From positions 62,001 to 126,000 of the forward strand of contig KN880446.1 in the NCBI GenBank assembly GCA_000934385.1: a DNA stretch of 64,000 nt. Direction: 5' to 3'. The notes below the pieces were generated by a model. It did no database searches, was not told the origin of the DNA, and saw nothing but the letters and a program-made list of their open reading frames with translations. This document shows, in pieces, positions 43,718-54,113 of the stretch; positions within the stretch are counted from its first letter, which is position 1; each line of letters opens with the position of its first letter. The stretch comes from Cylindrobasidium torrendii FP15055 ss-10 (Eukaryota > Basidiomycota > Agaricomycetes > Agaricales > Physalacriaceae). Made by a program: the position numbers and the translations under genes.

Positions 43718-46178
43718 CTAACGCCTCACAAGGATTGCAAGCTTTAACGCGTCCCATTGGTCAGGTATCCTCTGCACTTTCCGACCCGCCCGGTGCTGGT
43801 CAAATGGAGACTGTTGTTGGACAAACGAAAGGTCGATAGGTTTGGTGGAGAGGAAAATCTTGAGATATGAAAGTTCGACGTTGGTTGTGTTTTCTGGGCT
43901 AACACTGAACATCAATGGATCCGCCCCGCCTGCCCCGTATCCGATCGTGAGTTCTCCATGAGCAGGGATAGAGGCGTCCAAAGCGAGCTGCTCCTCTCCG
44001 TCTGCAGCTTTTGCAAAGTTAGAACCATAAAGCAACGCTAAAGTCACATCAGCCCCTCATACGGTTAGATAACTGCGTCGAACTTACAGATGGAAAGATC
44101 TGACATCTCGAAGAGGAAAATCCATGCGTAGAGCGGCGTGTCGGATTTGTTGATGATGTTGAAGCCGTATACAGCATCGTCCTCGGCGACCTGCAGGGTA
44201 CCGTCGCGAATGTTTAAACCAGGTCCTGGAGCGGGCTCCCCGCTGTCGTCAAGAACGTGCGCCTCCAGCGTGACCTTCTTTGACAGACGATTGGGTTCGT
44301 CTTTCATGTGGGAGCGATTGAGGTGATAGAAGAAGTCTGCGGCGCTACTGAGCACAAGGAGCATACGATCCTCAAGACCATCGTCGATCTCGACCGACGA
44401 GACGATACTTCGCACTCCGAGAGAGACGACTTGAGTGTCGTTAATATCAAAGAAGACGCTGTCGAAGGATGGGTCGTAGCGCAGAGAAAGGGTGTGAGGC
44501 TCGTTCAAGTCCACAAGGGTGATGTTGCGTTTTGTGGGTCGTTGTTCGTTCATGTCTCTTACGACCTTCCGAATCAGAGGCACGAACTTGGGGTCCAATG
44601 GCAAAGCAACACTGATATGTTGCACATTGTCGCCAATATATGTCTGGAGCGCCCACAGAGTTGGCGAGGGTGTCGGGTCGGTTGGAGGAGCAGAATATTC
44701 TAGGACGGATGTGCATGCTCGGGGCGGGCCCTTCACGTGGACGGTTGCGTAAACAGGCGCGTCGACGTTCCTGCTCTTGTACAGGTTGAACTTCGCTCCA
44801 GGAGCTATACCTTGCGCCTCACCGGCCTCGAGCAGTAATGGCGGCTCCCCTCTCTTCGGAGGCTGCTTGCAGATGACACGATAGAGTTGTCTGTCGGTTT
44901 TGGGGGCCCGGCCGTTGAAAAGGATACGCGACGCGTTGAGGCCCTCGCACTGCGGAAATTGCCTATCAACCGGGTCAAAAGCATGTAAATGAAATGCATA
45001 AGCACATACGAAGGGATATCAGGGAGGCGAATGATGACATCCATGTAGGTCAGAGTGTCGGGAGAAAATTGGTTGAACAGGTCGAGCAAGGCCCTGGTGA
45101 AGGCACCGCGCCCTCTCCTCTCAGCAGCTACTCCGCTCGACGAGGTTGCAGCAAGAAGGACATGAGAACTGAGGCCCAGCATCGCGTGGCCAGGCGAGAT
45201 GACGGCCTTTCGATCGCTGCCAACTTCGAGTTCGAGGTGGTCATCAACCGTGGGTATTGCCTTGTAGCCAGCTGGAAGGTCCACTCCGCGCACCGCGTCA
45301 AGGCTGTCATGACTGGGAAAAGCCTTGCGGGTCCCCGACCCCGAATGGCAGCTGTCCAGAATGACGGACTGTAGCTATGCATGAGAGGGCTGGATATGCT
45401 CGGGTCATAAAGGCGCACGTACGATGTTATTTCCTTTTGCATGTGCTATGTGGCTGAGGAGTTTACCAAAAGTAAAATCGTAGATGCCTTGTGCTCTTTC
45501 GTCTTTGCTCGTCTCTGGCATGAAATCATACGGCAACAGCATCTGGATGCTGGTCTTGCTGTTCCCGTTTTTAGCCTCGGCGCCGTGGCCAGCATAGTAG
45601 ATGAGAATCGGGTCACCCTGCTTGATGCGCGGGTCGTCAGCCAGGCGGCGTATGGCATTGATGATATTATCGCGAGTTGCCTGCGAGTTGCGAAGATTTG
45701 TAATCTGGTGGCTGGGAACACCAAGAGTATGTTGGAGGAACTCCGCTATCTCATCGGCGTCCGAGACGCAGCCATTCAGGTTTGGGAGCTCTGGGATGCG
45801 GTTGTGCTTGTACTCATTGATACCAATAATGACAGCGAAGAACGCAGGAGCCGCGCTACATGTCGATGGTTAGTGCAGAACTGCTCACATCAAATGCAAC
45901 TCACGTCAAGACCTTAGAGGACACTTGAGTTGTCTGATCGATAATGGGGTTTTGAATCCCTCCTTTCGAATCTTTGCGTGGTTTCGTCGGGATGGCCCTT
46001 CTTCCTGCGTTAGTTCTCACCCCGAGGCCAACGAAGACGCGCACTTCTCTGGGTTGTGTTGATGCCTTTGAAAAATGAGACTCGCAGAGCAAGATTGACG
46101 ATAGACTCACCCGATGTACCAGACGAGGTCCCGGATTGTGCTGAAAACAAATCTCACTCCGGGCAAAAGAAGAGACAT
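43718..46178 (-). CDS. Caspase-domain (peptidase C14) protein, cluster member B
   Basis: The start at 46178 gives MSLLLPGVRFVFSTIRDLVWYI, a hydrophobic leader nearly identical to gene C. An exon reading GRRAIPTKPRKDSKGG follows, then APAFFAVIIGINEYKHNR. The catalytic His is in LIYYAGHGAEAK and the catalytic Cys in VILDSCHSGSGTR, with the intron before the Cys strand conserved. SHVLLAATSSSGVA and RGRGAFTRALLDLFNQFSPDTLTY continue the protease domain. The C-terminal region has YGFNIINKSDTPLYAWIFLFEMSDLSI, LYGSNFAKAADGEEQLALD, LTIGYGAGGADP and LSYLKIFLSTKPIDLSF, ending WDALKLAILVRR. Catalytic residues are intact. It is the inverted twin of gene C, divergently placed across 868 bp. Confidence 0.87.
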
Positions 46179-47046
46179 GATGAGTCGATAGGAATAGGTA
46201 TTGGTGATCTCTCAGCGGGCTCGTACAGTATCTTATTGGAAAGTTGAGTTCCGGGCACATCACTGATAGATGCCGCGATAGGATAGTTTGCGACGTGGTA
46301 ATCGCATGCTCGAATATCGACGACGGCGTCTTCCGGTGCCATGCCGGTGGTACTTAGTACACACGAACAATTGTGAGACAGACAAACCCTAGGCGTAAGC
46401 AAACCACGCAAAGCAGATTAGTTTCGGATCAAGCCCTTCCGATCTCCGATATTTGTCTGTTTGGCGTGCTTTGGCGGAATAGAGCGTACCACTACCACTA
46501 CCACTTATTGTTTAAGCTTAAGGACGGCCTGCTCGCCATAATCTATTACTTAGTTTCGGATGGAATTCCGAAAGGCAATTCGCGAAGTTCAAGATGATCG
46601 GTTGATCGGTGTAAACCCTCCTTTCCTCCACCAACACAGCGCACACCTACACCACACCAGCGGCCCCCAACCTAGGAGGCCTCGCCAAATGGACACGAGG
46701 CTTTACAACACAATAAATGGAGATTGCGTGTGTGAATGCGAAAGCCAAACCTTAACCGACTGCATCCTCTGCTACTGGATCCAACGTGATGCTCACAATT
46801 GGGTAATATGTTCCGAACGAAGTTCACATGTACATTGTCGACCGTGTGCAAAGCTCCGCGTCCTGCATACCGCCGACATGACGGCAAGACGCCATCATCT
46901 GATATCCAGACGTTCGATTCCCACCCTATCGAGGCGTCTATCAACGATATGCCCGCGACGCTTCACACTCGAACTTCACGCTTGAACATATAAAATACTG
47001 CGTGGTCCACTGAGAAGCCATCAATTCCCGTTCCCGTTTACTCGTT
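46179..47046. promoter_or_regulatory. Divergent promoter region of caspase genes B and C, with duplicated inverted blocks
   Basis: 868 bp between divergent start codons. The gene-B side (minus, about 46179-46350) and gene-C side (plus, about 46860-47046) are homologous and diverged: both carry a block like GACATG-CGG-AAGACGCC, a GATTCCCACCCTATCG / CTATCCTATCGCGG block and CGAGGCGTCTATCAACGAT or its variant. So promoter sequence was duplicated with the genes. The middle (about 46350-46860) is unrelated and holds no gene. Confidence 0.6.
46989..46995 (+). promoter_or_regulatory. TATA box of caspase gene C
   Basis: TATAAAA 52 bp before the gene-C ATG, in the conserved promoter block. The equivalent place in gene B reads AATAAGATACTG, so the element is degenerate there, suggesting different promoter strength. 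Confidence 0.45.
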
Positions 47047-49635
47047 ATGTCTCTTTTGTTGCCTGGAGCGAACTTGGTTTTCAACACAATTCGGGATCTT
47101 GTCTGGTACATTGGGTGAGTTCATTGCCGTTCTCGTTGTTCAAGTCTCATCCTGCGCAGGAGTCATTTCACCAATGAGAAGTGGGCATCCCCTGGCGTCC
47201 ATAGTGCCCCGAACTTACCTAGGAGGAAGGTTTACTCACGCGAGTCCACCTAAAGAAGTGAACGGGGAGATCCAACCCCCGACCATCGAGCGAACAGTTG
47301 GAGTGCCCCTAGAGGTCTTGACGTGAGTACGCATCAACGTTAGCAGCTTTGCACTGACCAGTGACCATCGACGTCTAGTGCGCCAACCGCATTCTTCGCT
47401 GTGGTCATTGGCATAAACGAGTACAAGAACAACCTCGCCTCAAGCTTTACAAACCTAAGGGGCTGTGTTTCAGATGCCAATGACATGTCGAAGTTCCTCC
47501 AACATTCTCTTGGTGTTCCCCGCGACCAAATCACGAATCTTCGCAACTCTGAAGCTACCCGCCATGACATCATCACAGCCATAAAGAAGTTAGCAAACGA
47601 CACACGCATCGAATGGGGTGACCCAATCCTCATCTACTACGCTGGTCACGGCGCCGAGGCTAAGGACGAAAATAATCAGCCCATCCAGATGCTGTTACCG
47701 TACGATTTCATGCCAGAGACAACCGACGATCCTTGTGCACAGGGCATCCACGATTATGATCTAGGTCGATACCTTGGCCACATTGCGCATCGAAAAGGAG
47801 ACAACATTGTGCGTGTGCATTTGTGTCTTGACCATGCGCGGCCCTCATCATAGCTCCAGACCGTCATCCTAGATAGCTGCCATTCTGGTTCGGGCACCCG
47901 CGACGCTCAGGCCGCTTCTTCTGACGCAGTGCGCGGTATCGACCTCCCAGACACCTACAAGGTTATACGTACCGCCGGCGACCTCGACCTCGAAGTTGGC
48001 GGCGACCGCCAGGCCGTCATTTCGCCTGGTCGTTCGAAGCTCGGCCTAAGATCTCACGTCCTTCTCGCTGCGACGTCGTCGAGTGGATTAGCCAGAGAGA
48101 TTCAAGGGCGTGGTGCCTTCACCAGAGTCTTGCTCGAGTTGTTCAATCAATTTTCACCCGACACTTTGACCTACAGCGATGCCATTCTTCGTCTCCCCGA
48201 TATGCCTTCGTAGGTGTTCATGTATTTCATAGACATCTTTTTTTGATAAGGCTCATATGTAGGCAATTTCCGCAGTGCGAGGGCCTCAACGCGTCGCGTA
48301 TCCTCTTCAACGGCCGGGCTCCCAAGACAGACAGACAGCTCTATCGCGTCATCTGCAAGCAGACGTCGGACGGAGAGAGTACATCGTTACTTCTCGAGGC
48401 CGGGGAGGCCCAGGGGATAGCTCATGGCGCGAAGTTCAACCTGTACAGCAGTCGGAACGTCGATGCGCCTGTCTACGCAACCGCCCGAGTGGAGGATCCC
48501 CGAGCATGCACGAGCGTTCTAGTGTATTGCAAGCCTCCGACCTCGACACCTGCGCTAACTATGTGGGCACTCCAGACATACGTCGGCGACAATGTGCAAA
48601 ATATCAGTGTTGCTTTGCCACTGGACCTCAAGTTGGTGCCTCTAATACGGAAAGTCATGGAAAACATGAACGACCGTCGACGCACTAAACGCAACATCAC
48701 TCTCGTCGACCCTAAAGAGCCCCACATTCTTTCTCTGCGCTACGACGAACCCTCTGACAGCATCTTTATCGACATCAATGACGACTTTCACGGTGTGCGG
48801 ACTATTCAAAGGTCAATCAGCCTCAGCGCTGGCTTCGAGGACGATATGATCCTCGTCCTCAGTAGCGCTGCAGACTTCTTCTATCACCTCAATCGCTCAT
48901 GCATGAAGGCCGATCTGGATCCTCTTTCAAAGGAGGTCACGCTTGAGGCGCATGTTCTCGACGTCGGCAGCCTGAGGCCCACGGGGGAAAATTTATTGAA
49001 GACCAACCCCGGTACGCTAGAGCTAGTTGCAAGTCCACATATTGCGTACGGATTCACGATCATCAACAACTCGGACAAGCCGCTTTACGCGTGGGTACTC
49101 CTTTTCGAAATGTCAGACCTCTCTATCGGTGAGTTCGACGCAATCACTCAGCCGTTGGCATTGTTGGATTGATGCGGTTCCTATCCTAGAATTGATTTAT
49201 GGGTCCAATTTTGCCAAGGCCGCAGATGGAAAGGAACAGCTCGCTTTGGATGCCTCTATTCCTGCCCACGACAAACTTACACTCGGATATGGGTCAGGCG
49301 GGGCGCAGCCACTGGGGTTCGAAATCAGCTCAGATGCAGTGGACGAGCTTTCATATCTCAAAATTTTCCTCACCACCAGACCTATCGACCTTTCCTTTGT
49401 CCCACAGACAAGCCCATTCGATCTGACGCGGAAGGGCTTCAAGCTACAGATGTTAGCAGACCAATGGGATGCGTTGAAGCTCGCAATTCTCGTCCGGCGC
49501 CCTCCTGCCACTTCCAAGGGTAGTCAAAAAGTCGATTCGTCGTCGATTCAAAAAGTCGATTCGTCGTCGATTCAACCGGTCGGGTCAGACGTCGATTCAA
49601 CCAGGCACGCACAACTCGATTCAGAGTCGGATTAG
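47047..49635 (+). CDS. Caspase-domain (peptidase C14) protein, cluster member C, with element-derived C-terminus
   Basis: The start at 47047 gives MSLLLPGANLVFNTIRDLVWYI. Two short introns follow, then APTAFFAVVIGINEYK. The catalytic His codon is at 47647-47649 (IYYAGHGAEAK) and the catalytic Cys codon at 47878-47880 (TVILDSCHSGSGTR), with an intron just before the latter strand. SHVLLAATSSSGLA and GRGAFTRVLLELFNQFSPDTLTY follow, then the C-terminal region with FTIINNSDKPLYAWVLLFEMSDLSI, LTLGYGSGGAQP, LSYLKIFLTTRPIDLSF and WDALKLAILVRR. Where gene B stops, gene C runs on through PPATS into 39 codons that lie within the inverted-repeat element at 49516-50166, giving two VDSSSIQ units before the stop. 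The protease part is intact and probably active; the tail is acquired. Confidence 0.87.
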
Positions 49636-50166
49636 CATGAATCGACTGAATTGCTGCTCCGGCTCATGAGGAGGATCAGCGCTCGATTCGAGGTCGAATC
49701 GACAGTCGGGTCAGTAAACCGCTTATGTAACATCCTGTGTATTTCGTGTTTAACACCTGTATTCCACGGCTTTAACTCCTTGTTGTGGTATAATTTCACT
49801 CAGAAGTGTTCACAAATTATGCTTGTATTGGTACATGTCGCTACAAGCTAGTCTTAGAAATATGTACCTGTATATTCATCCAAACATCTGAGGGGCCACA
49901 AAAGAATGTTCAGCGACTGGGCTGCTTGGATTTCCTAACTTATATCATGGTTTTGGAGCCCCAAGCTCTTATCTTTTGCCGAGGAGGGCCATTTCAACGA
50001 TTCACTCGGGTTGATCCAGATTCGAGCGTCCAAGAATCGAAGTGGTGAAGGGGGAGGTCAAAAAGTGCGGTCGATTCAGAGGTCGATTCGGCACTCAAAC
50101 CGACCTGTGATCCGCCAACGATTCGAGTAGCTGATTCGACGACGAATCGACTTTTTGACTACCCTT
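49516..50166. mobile_element. MITE-like element with 31-bp perfect terminal inverted repeats
   Basis: A 651-bp element bounded by perfect 31-bp inverted repeats (49516-49546 and 50136-50166; they begin AAGGGTAGTCAAAAAGTCGA). The left arm carries a tandem copy of the AGTCGATTCGTCGTCGATTC segment, and both arms have many subterminal copies of GTCGATTC in either orientation. There is no transposase ORF, so it would be non-autonomous. No clear target-site duplication is visible (flanks CACTTCC and ATATTAT). The left end lies in the last exon of caspase gene C and supplies its stop codon. Confidence 0.78.
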
Positions 50167-51104
50167 ATATTATTGGTGCATGACCGATGTATTTTCTTGT
50201 ATCACTTTGAACTACCTTTTCCGCAGAGTACTTGACTCCGACAGTTCACTATGCCAACTTATTTATTTACGCTATGTAGCACAGGCACTCGCTTCTGAGG
50301 CGCGCGCGTCACGATTCTGATGATGCGCCGCTGGGGATTATATTGGCGGACATCTATGGTCTTGAAAGCGTTGGAAACACTGCCGTTAAATAAGGATTGG
50401 GCAATCGACGATATGTACGTAAATTCACTGCCGCCGGAAAACAAATGGGAAGGTGGTAGCAACGATGAGTTGGTAACTTAGTTATAACTGAATGCTAACA
50501 ATCGGATGGGTACTGTACTCAAAAAGGTGAATGTAATTATCGATGCGCTCCTCTGTATCTTTAGTGGCCTAAAAGTCAATGCAAATGGCATAAGTATTCA
50601 ATAAACCTTATAGTACAACCTGAGCATATAACTTAGTTACTTCATTGTAGGCAGCCTGCAGGATGTCGCATGCGATAGCGCGCGCATGTTAGAAATTGCG
50701 ATTCATGGCCCTGACGGTTGTGGTCTTGTTTAGCCTGTAAAAGAATTATATGACGCCAATATTTGAAATGGTAGCCAGCTAAGAAAAGTCCTTGAGTTCG
50801 CGACCCTTGCTACCAGCCTCGTGTAGTAAGGCGCGTGAGTCCAGTCGATGCCAGCGGCTTGCGCACCAAAACAACCTTCGAGGCCGAAAATCTCCAGCTG
50901 AAGCATTATCGAGTATTCTTCACAACAGGTCATTATGATATCGCGAAATAAGTACAATCAGAGACGGTTATGATACTTTGTCGAATACGCCAGCCTTGGT
51001 TAAATATCGAGGGTAGTCTATTGCGGCAAATGTCGACCTTCTTATATATGAGTACTACTCTGGGGGTATTTATTAAATGTAGCATCCGGGGTCCTGTGTC
51101 AATG
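50167..51104. other. Intergenic region between convergent caspase genes C and D
   Basis: About 940 bp, AT-richer than its surroundings, between the element and the stop of gene D. No supported gene or repeat. Confidence 0.5.
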
Positions 51105-53200
51105 TCAATGCTCGCGAGAATGGGTCGGTAAGGACCGTTCTTGAACAATAGCAATCAAAAGCGCCTCCCAGTCCTTTCCACGTTGATCGGGAACTTGGGG
51201 AGGTAGGTGTGAAAAATCAAACGGGGATATTTGAGAGATGAAAGACAGATCAACATAGTGAGATGTTGCAAAGACCTTCATGTAGGTCACGTCTGTGTCG
51301 ATATCGTCCGGGAGCACAAAATGGGATGGTTGTGTTCCTCCCCCGTGGCCATATCCTATGATGAGTTCACTGAATGGCTGCAGCGGCTCTTCTCGAGCAG
51401 GAGAGTAGACGACGTCTGAACGTGATCAGATTTGAAAGTGAATGACGCCGGACACACGTACCGATACTAAGGTCCGCCATATTGAACCAAAAGACCCAGA
51501 TATAGAGCGGCTCGTGCCACTCGCTCGCAATCCTAAAGCCATACACCATCTCTTCGTCGACATCAACGTGCACGATCCCATTGCGATTCAAATTATCCCC
51601 CATTGGTAGCATCAAAGGGAGATACTCGTCGGTGAGTTCAACCTGCTCCTCCAACTCCCAGCATTCGATCGTCAGACGCTGGCCTATCCCCATTTGCCTT
51701 CTGGATTGTCGGAGGTATTTGAAGAAGTGTTCCGCGCCGATAATGACACGCTTGATGTCGGCGTCATGAGGATTGACTACAGATGGGAGGCGCAAAAGGC
51801 CGTTGTCCAGCGCGACTTTATCTGTGATTTCACAACGAAGTTGACCGCCCTGGGACTCAACCCAACCAAGCTCATGAACCTGACTCTCTTCCACAACACG
51901 GACTCGGGAGAAGCCAAGGTCCTCGACGACGCGCGATAGACTCTCCCGGAGGCCGCCTTCTTTCACCGGTTGCATAACGGATACGACCAACGGTATATGC
52001 CCAAGCGTTGCCAAAGAGCCAAAAGACGGTTGCTTGACCTTGAACGGAGGTGAACTCGGGACATGGTGCAGTTCAACTGCAGATTCGCCTGGGGGGCCTG
52101 CAATTAGAGTACCATACGGCTTTGCGGAGTTGTTCTCGGCAGCGTAGACATCTACCAATGCACCTTCGCCCACCCGTTGATTGGCACCAGCGTCGAGAAA
52201 TAGGCGGCCATCGTCGATCTTGCGTACAGGGTAGAATTTGCGCTGAAGGTCTGGCGCAAGGCCGTTGAAAAGGCGCCGATCAGTGGTGCCCTCAGCATGA
52301 GGAAACTGTCTGCACAACATTCAGCACGGAGAAGAAGAAACTGAGCGTGATACGAACTGTGTGAGATCCTGCATGCCCTCGATAATGTCCTTGTAACGGA
52401 GAACATCAAGGGGTGTGCTGGGATTGCGGAGAAAGTTCAACAAGGCGTGAGTAAAATGGCCGCATCCACCAGATTCGTAGGCGAAACGGTTGCCGGAGGA
52501 TGCTTGAAGAAGAGTGAAAGAAGCGCTGGGTTGCTGCTCTGATGTGGTAGTAGGCCATGTATACGGCAGACGCATGCCCCGAACGAGCAGGTCAAGATCA
52601 TTGCCTTTAACGTCGTGACGCATGGCTGCATCCGGAAAACAGGTGTCCAGAATGACAGTCTGTATCGAATGAGAATATAGCAGCTAAGAGGGTATTGGAC
52701 ACGCACGATGTTGCCACCTTTCGCTCGGGAAATCCGAGAAAGTAAATCACGAAGTTCCGACAAGCCTATGGCGCATTGAATCTGGGCATTGGTTGCAGCA
52801 AAGTCGTAGGGGAGTAACGCAGGCTGCTCGTCTTTCTCGCCGACCAAGGCGCCGTAGCCTGCGTAGAAGACGAGAATCGGGTCGCCAAAGCCAATCCGGG
52901 GATCAGATTCGAGAGCGAGCAGTTCGCCAAGGATCCGCTCTCTGGTGGCTTCTTCATCCCGGAGGAGCGTTATGCTTTCAGATGAAGCACCCAAGGACTT
53001 CGACAAGAATGATGATATGTTATTCGCATCTGCGACGGCTCCGCGAAGGCAAGGAAAGCCGGGAAGTGGGCTTTTGTACGCGTTGATTCCAATGACAAGA
53101 GCAGTAAACGACCTGTATAGCGACGATCAGTGGGCAGGGGACTCGTTAGCTGAAGACGTATGCGCACCTCGAGCCCGACGAATGCTCCAAATCGCTTCTA
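51105..53200 (-). CDS. Caspase-domain (C14-like) protein, cluster member D, predicted inactive
   Basis: The same layout as genes A-C: SFTALVIGINAYKSPLPGFPC, FYAGYGALVG, TVILDTCFPDAAMR, SGGCGHFTHALLNFLR, then the C-terminal region with FFKYLRQSRRQMGIG, VYGFRIASEWHEPLYIWVFWFNMADLSIG, LIIGYGHGGGTQP and VTYMKVFATSHYVDLSF, ending LPTHSREH at 51105. The catalytic His codon is replaced by Tyr (TAC, 52854-52856; GHG becomes GYG). The Cys is retained (52639-52641) but the HSG that follows it in the others is FPD. The fold core and the intron before the Cys strand are conserved and frames are open, so this looks like a maintained pseudoprotease rather than decay. The 5' exon is unresolved; the start near 53200 is approximate. 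Confidence 0.78.
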
Positions 53201-54113
53201 GTAAAAAGTCAACGTGAGTCTTGAAAACTGTCCGTCCAGACAAACTTTGCGGGGGATTTGATTCTCGGAAGGAAAGCACTGCAACATTGCTCAATCATCC
53301 CGGATGGCAGAAACTGGCTGTAGTACATACCGTATCAGTTTGTAAACTCGTTTCCAAAGCAATCGCAAGTATTCGAGCAGCATACAGGCAGGAGTAGGTG
53401 AGAGGTAAATCCATGCAATGATCTCTTAAGAGCATCTTCCTTTCACCGTAACCTACATACGAGACAGAACAGAAGGGTGTGACGAGAATGTGCCAGTATA
53501 TTACATACATGTATGAGTGAATTAAATTATCATGCCCAGAGCAGCGATGTAGGACGCACCTCATTATAGGGGAGTGTATACCAGCCTAGGTGCGTACAGG
53601 TTGGCTGCTTTTCCTATGTAATACAGTGACTCGACCACATGAATTCCGAGGCCGACCATTGCCACGGACTTCGTATGTATTTCCCGCATATCCAAGGCAA
53701 TTGGCGAACATGCGAGCGCCCCCGTGTAGCAGGGCAAAAATCAACCTGATTTATGGGACGTCGGGTGATCCGAGCATACTTTTCTTAAATATTGTTGAAC
53801 TCAAGCTCGACAATGACCCTGCCGCACTGTAATGCAATGTATCAGACTTGTGTATGATATCTGCTACAAGTTTGCATTAATGATGAGTTCGCAGCCAAAA
53901 GAAGCTGCAATACCTCATGGAACAGAGAAAATCGCTGAGTTGCGTGAGCTGAGGCGCAACAAGCTTGAAGTGAACTTGTCGTGGCGCGCAGGTTGCGCGT
54001 GTCACGTGGGAGTCCGATCGCGTCATTGCGAGAGTCAGAGACTCGGAGCCAATACTGAACTCATTTATCCACCATCATCACTATTGCTATTATGGCGAAA
54101 CTGTCCCAATAGT
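53201..54113. other. Divergent intergenic region between caspase gene D and CMR1
   Basis: About 910 bp containing the gene-D 5' exon (not resolved) and the CMR1 promoter. No independent gene is supported. Confidence 0.45.

Noticed and set aside
46560..46985. Plus-strand frame of about 140 codons in the B/C promoter
   Set aside because: It overlaps the conserved duplicated promoter block and has no relation to any known domain.
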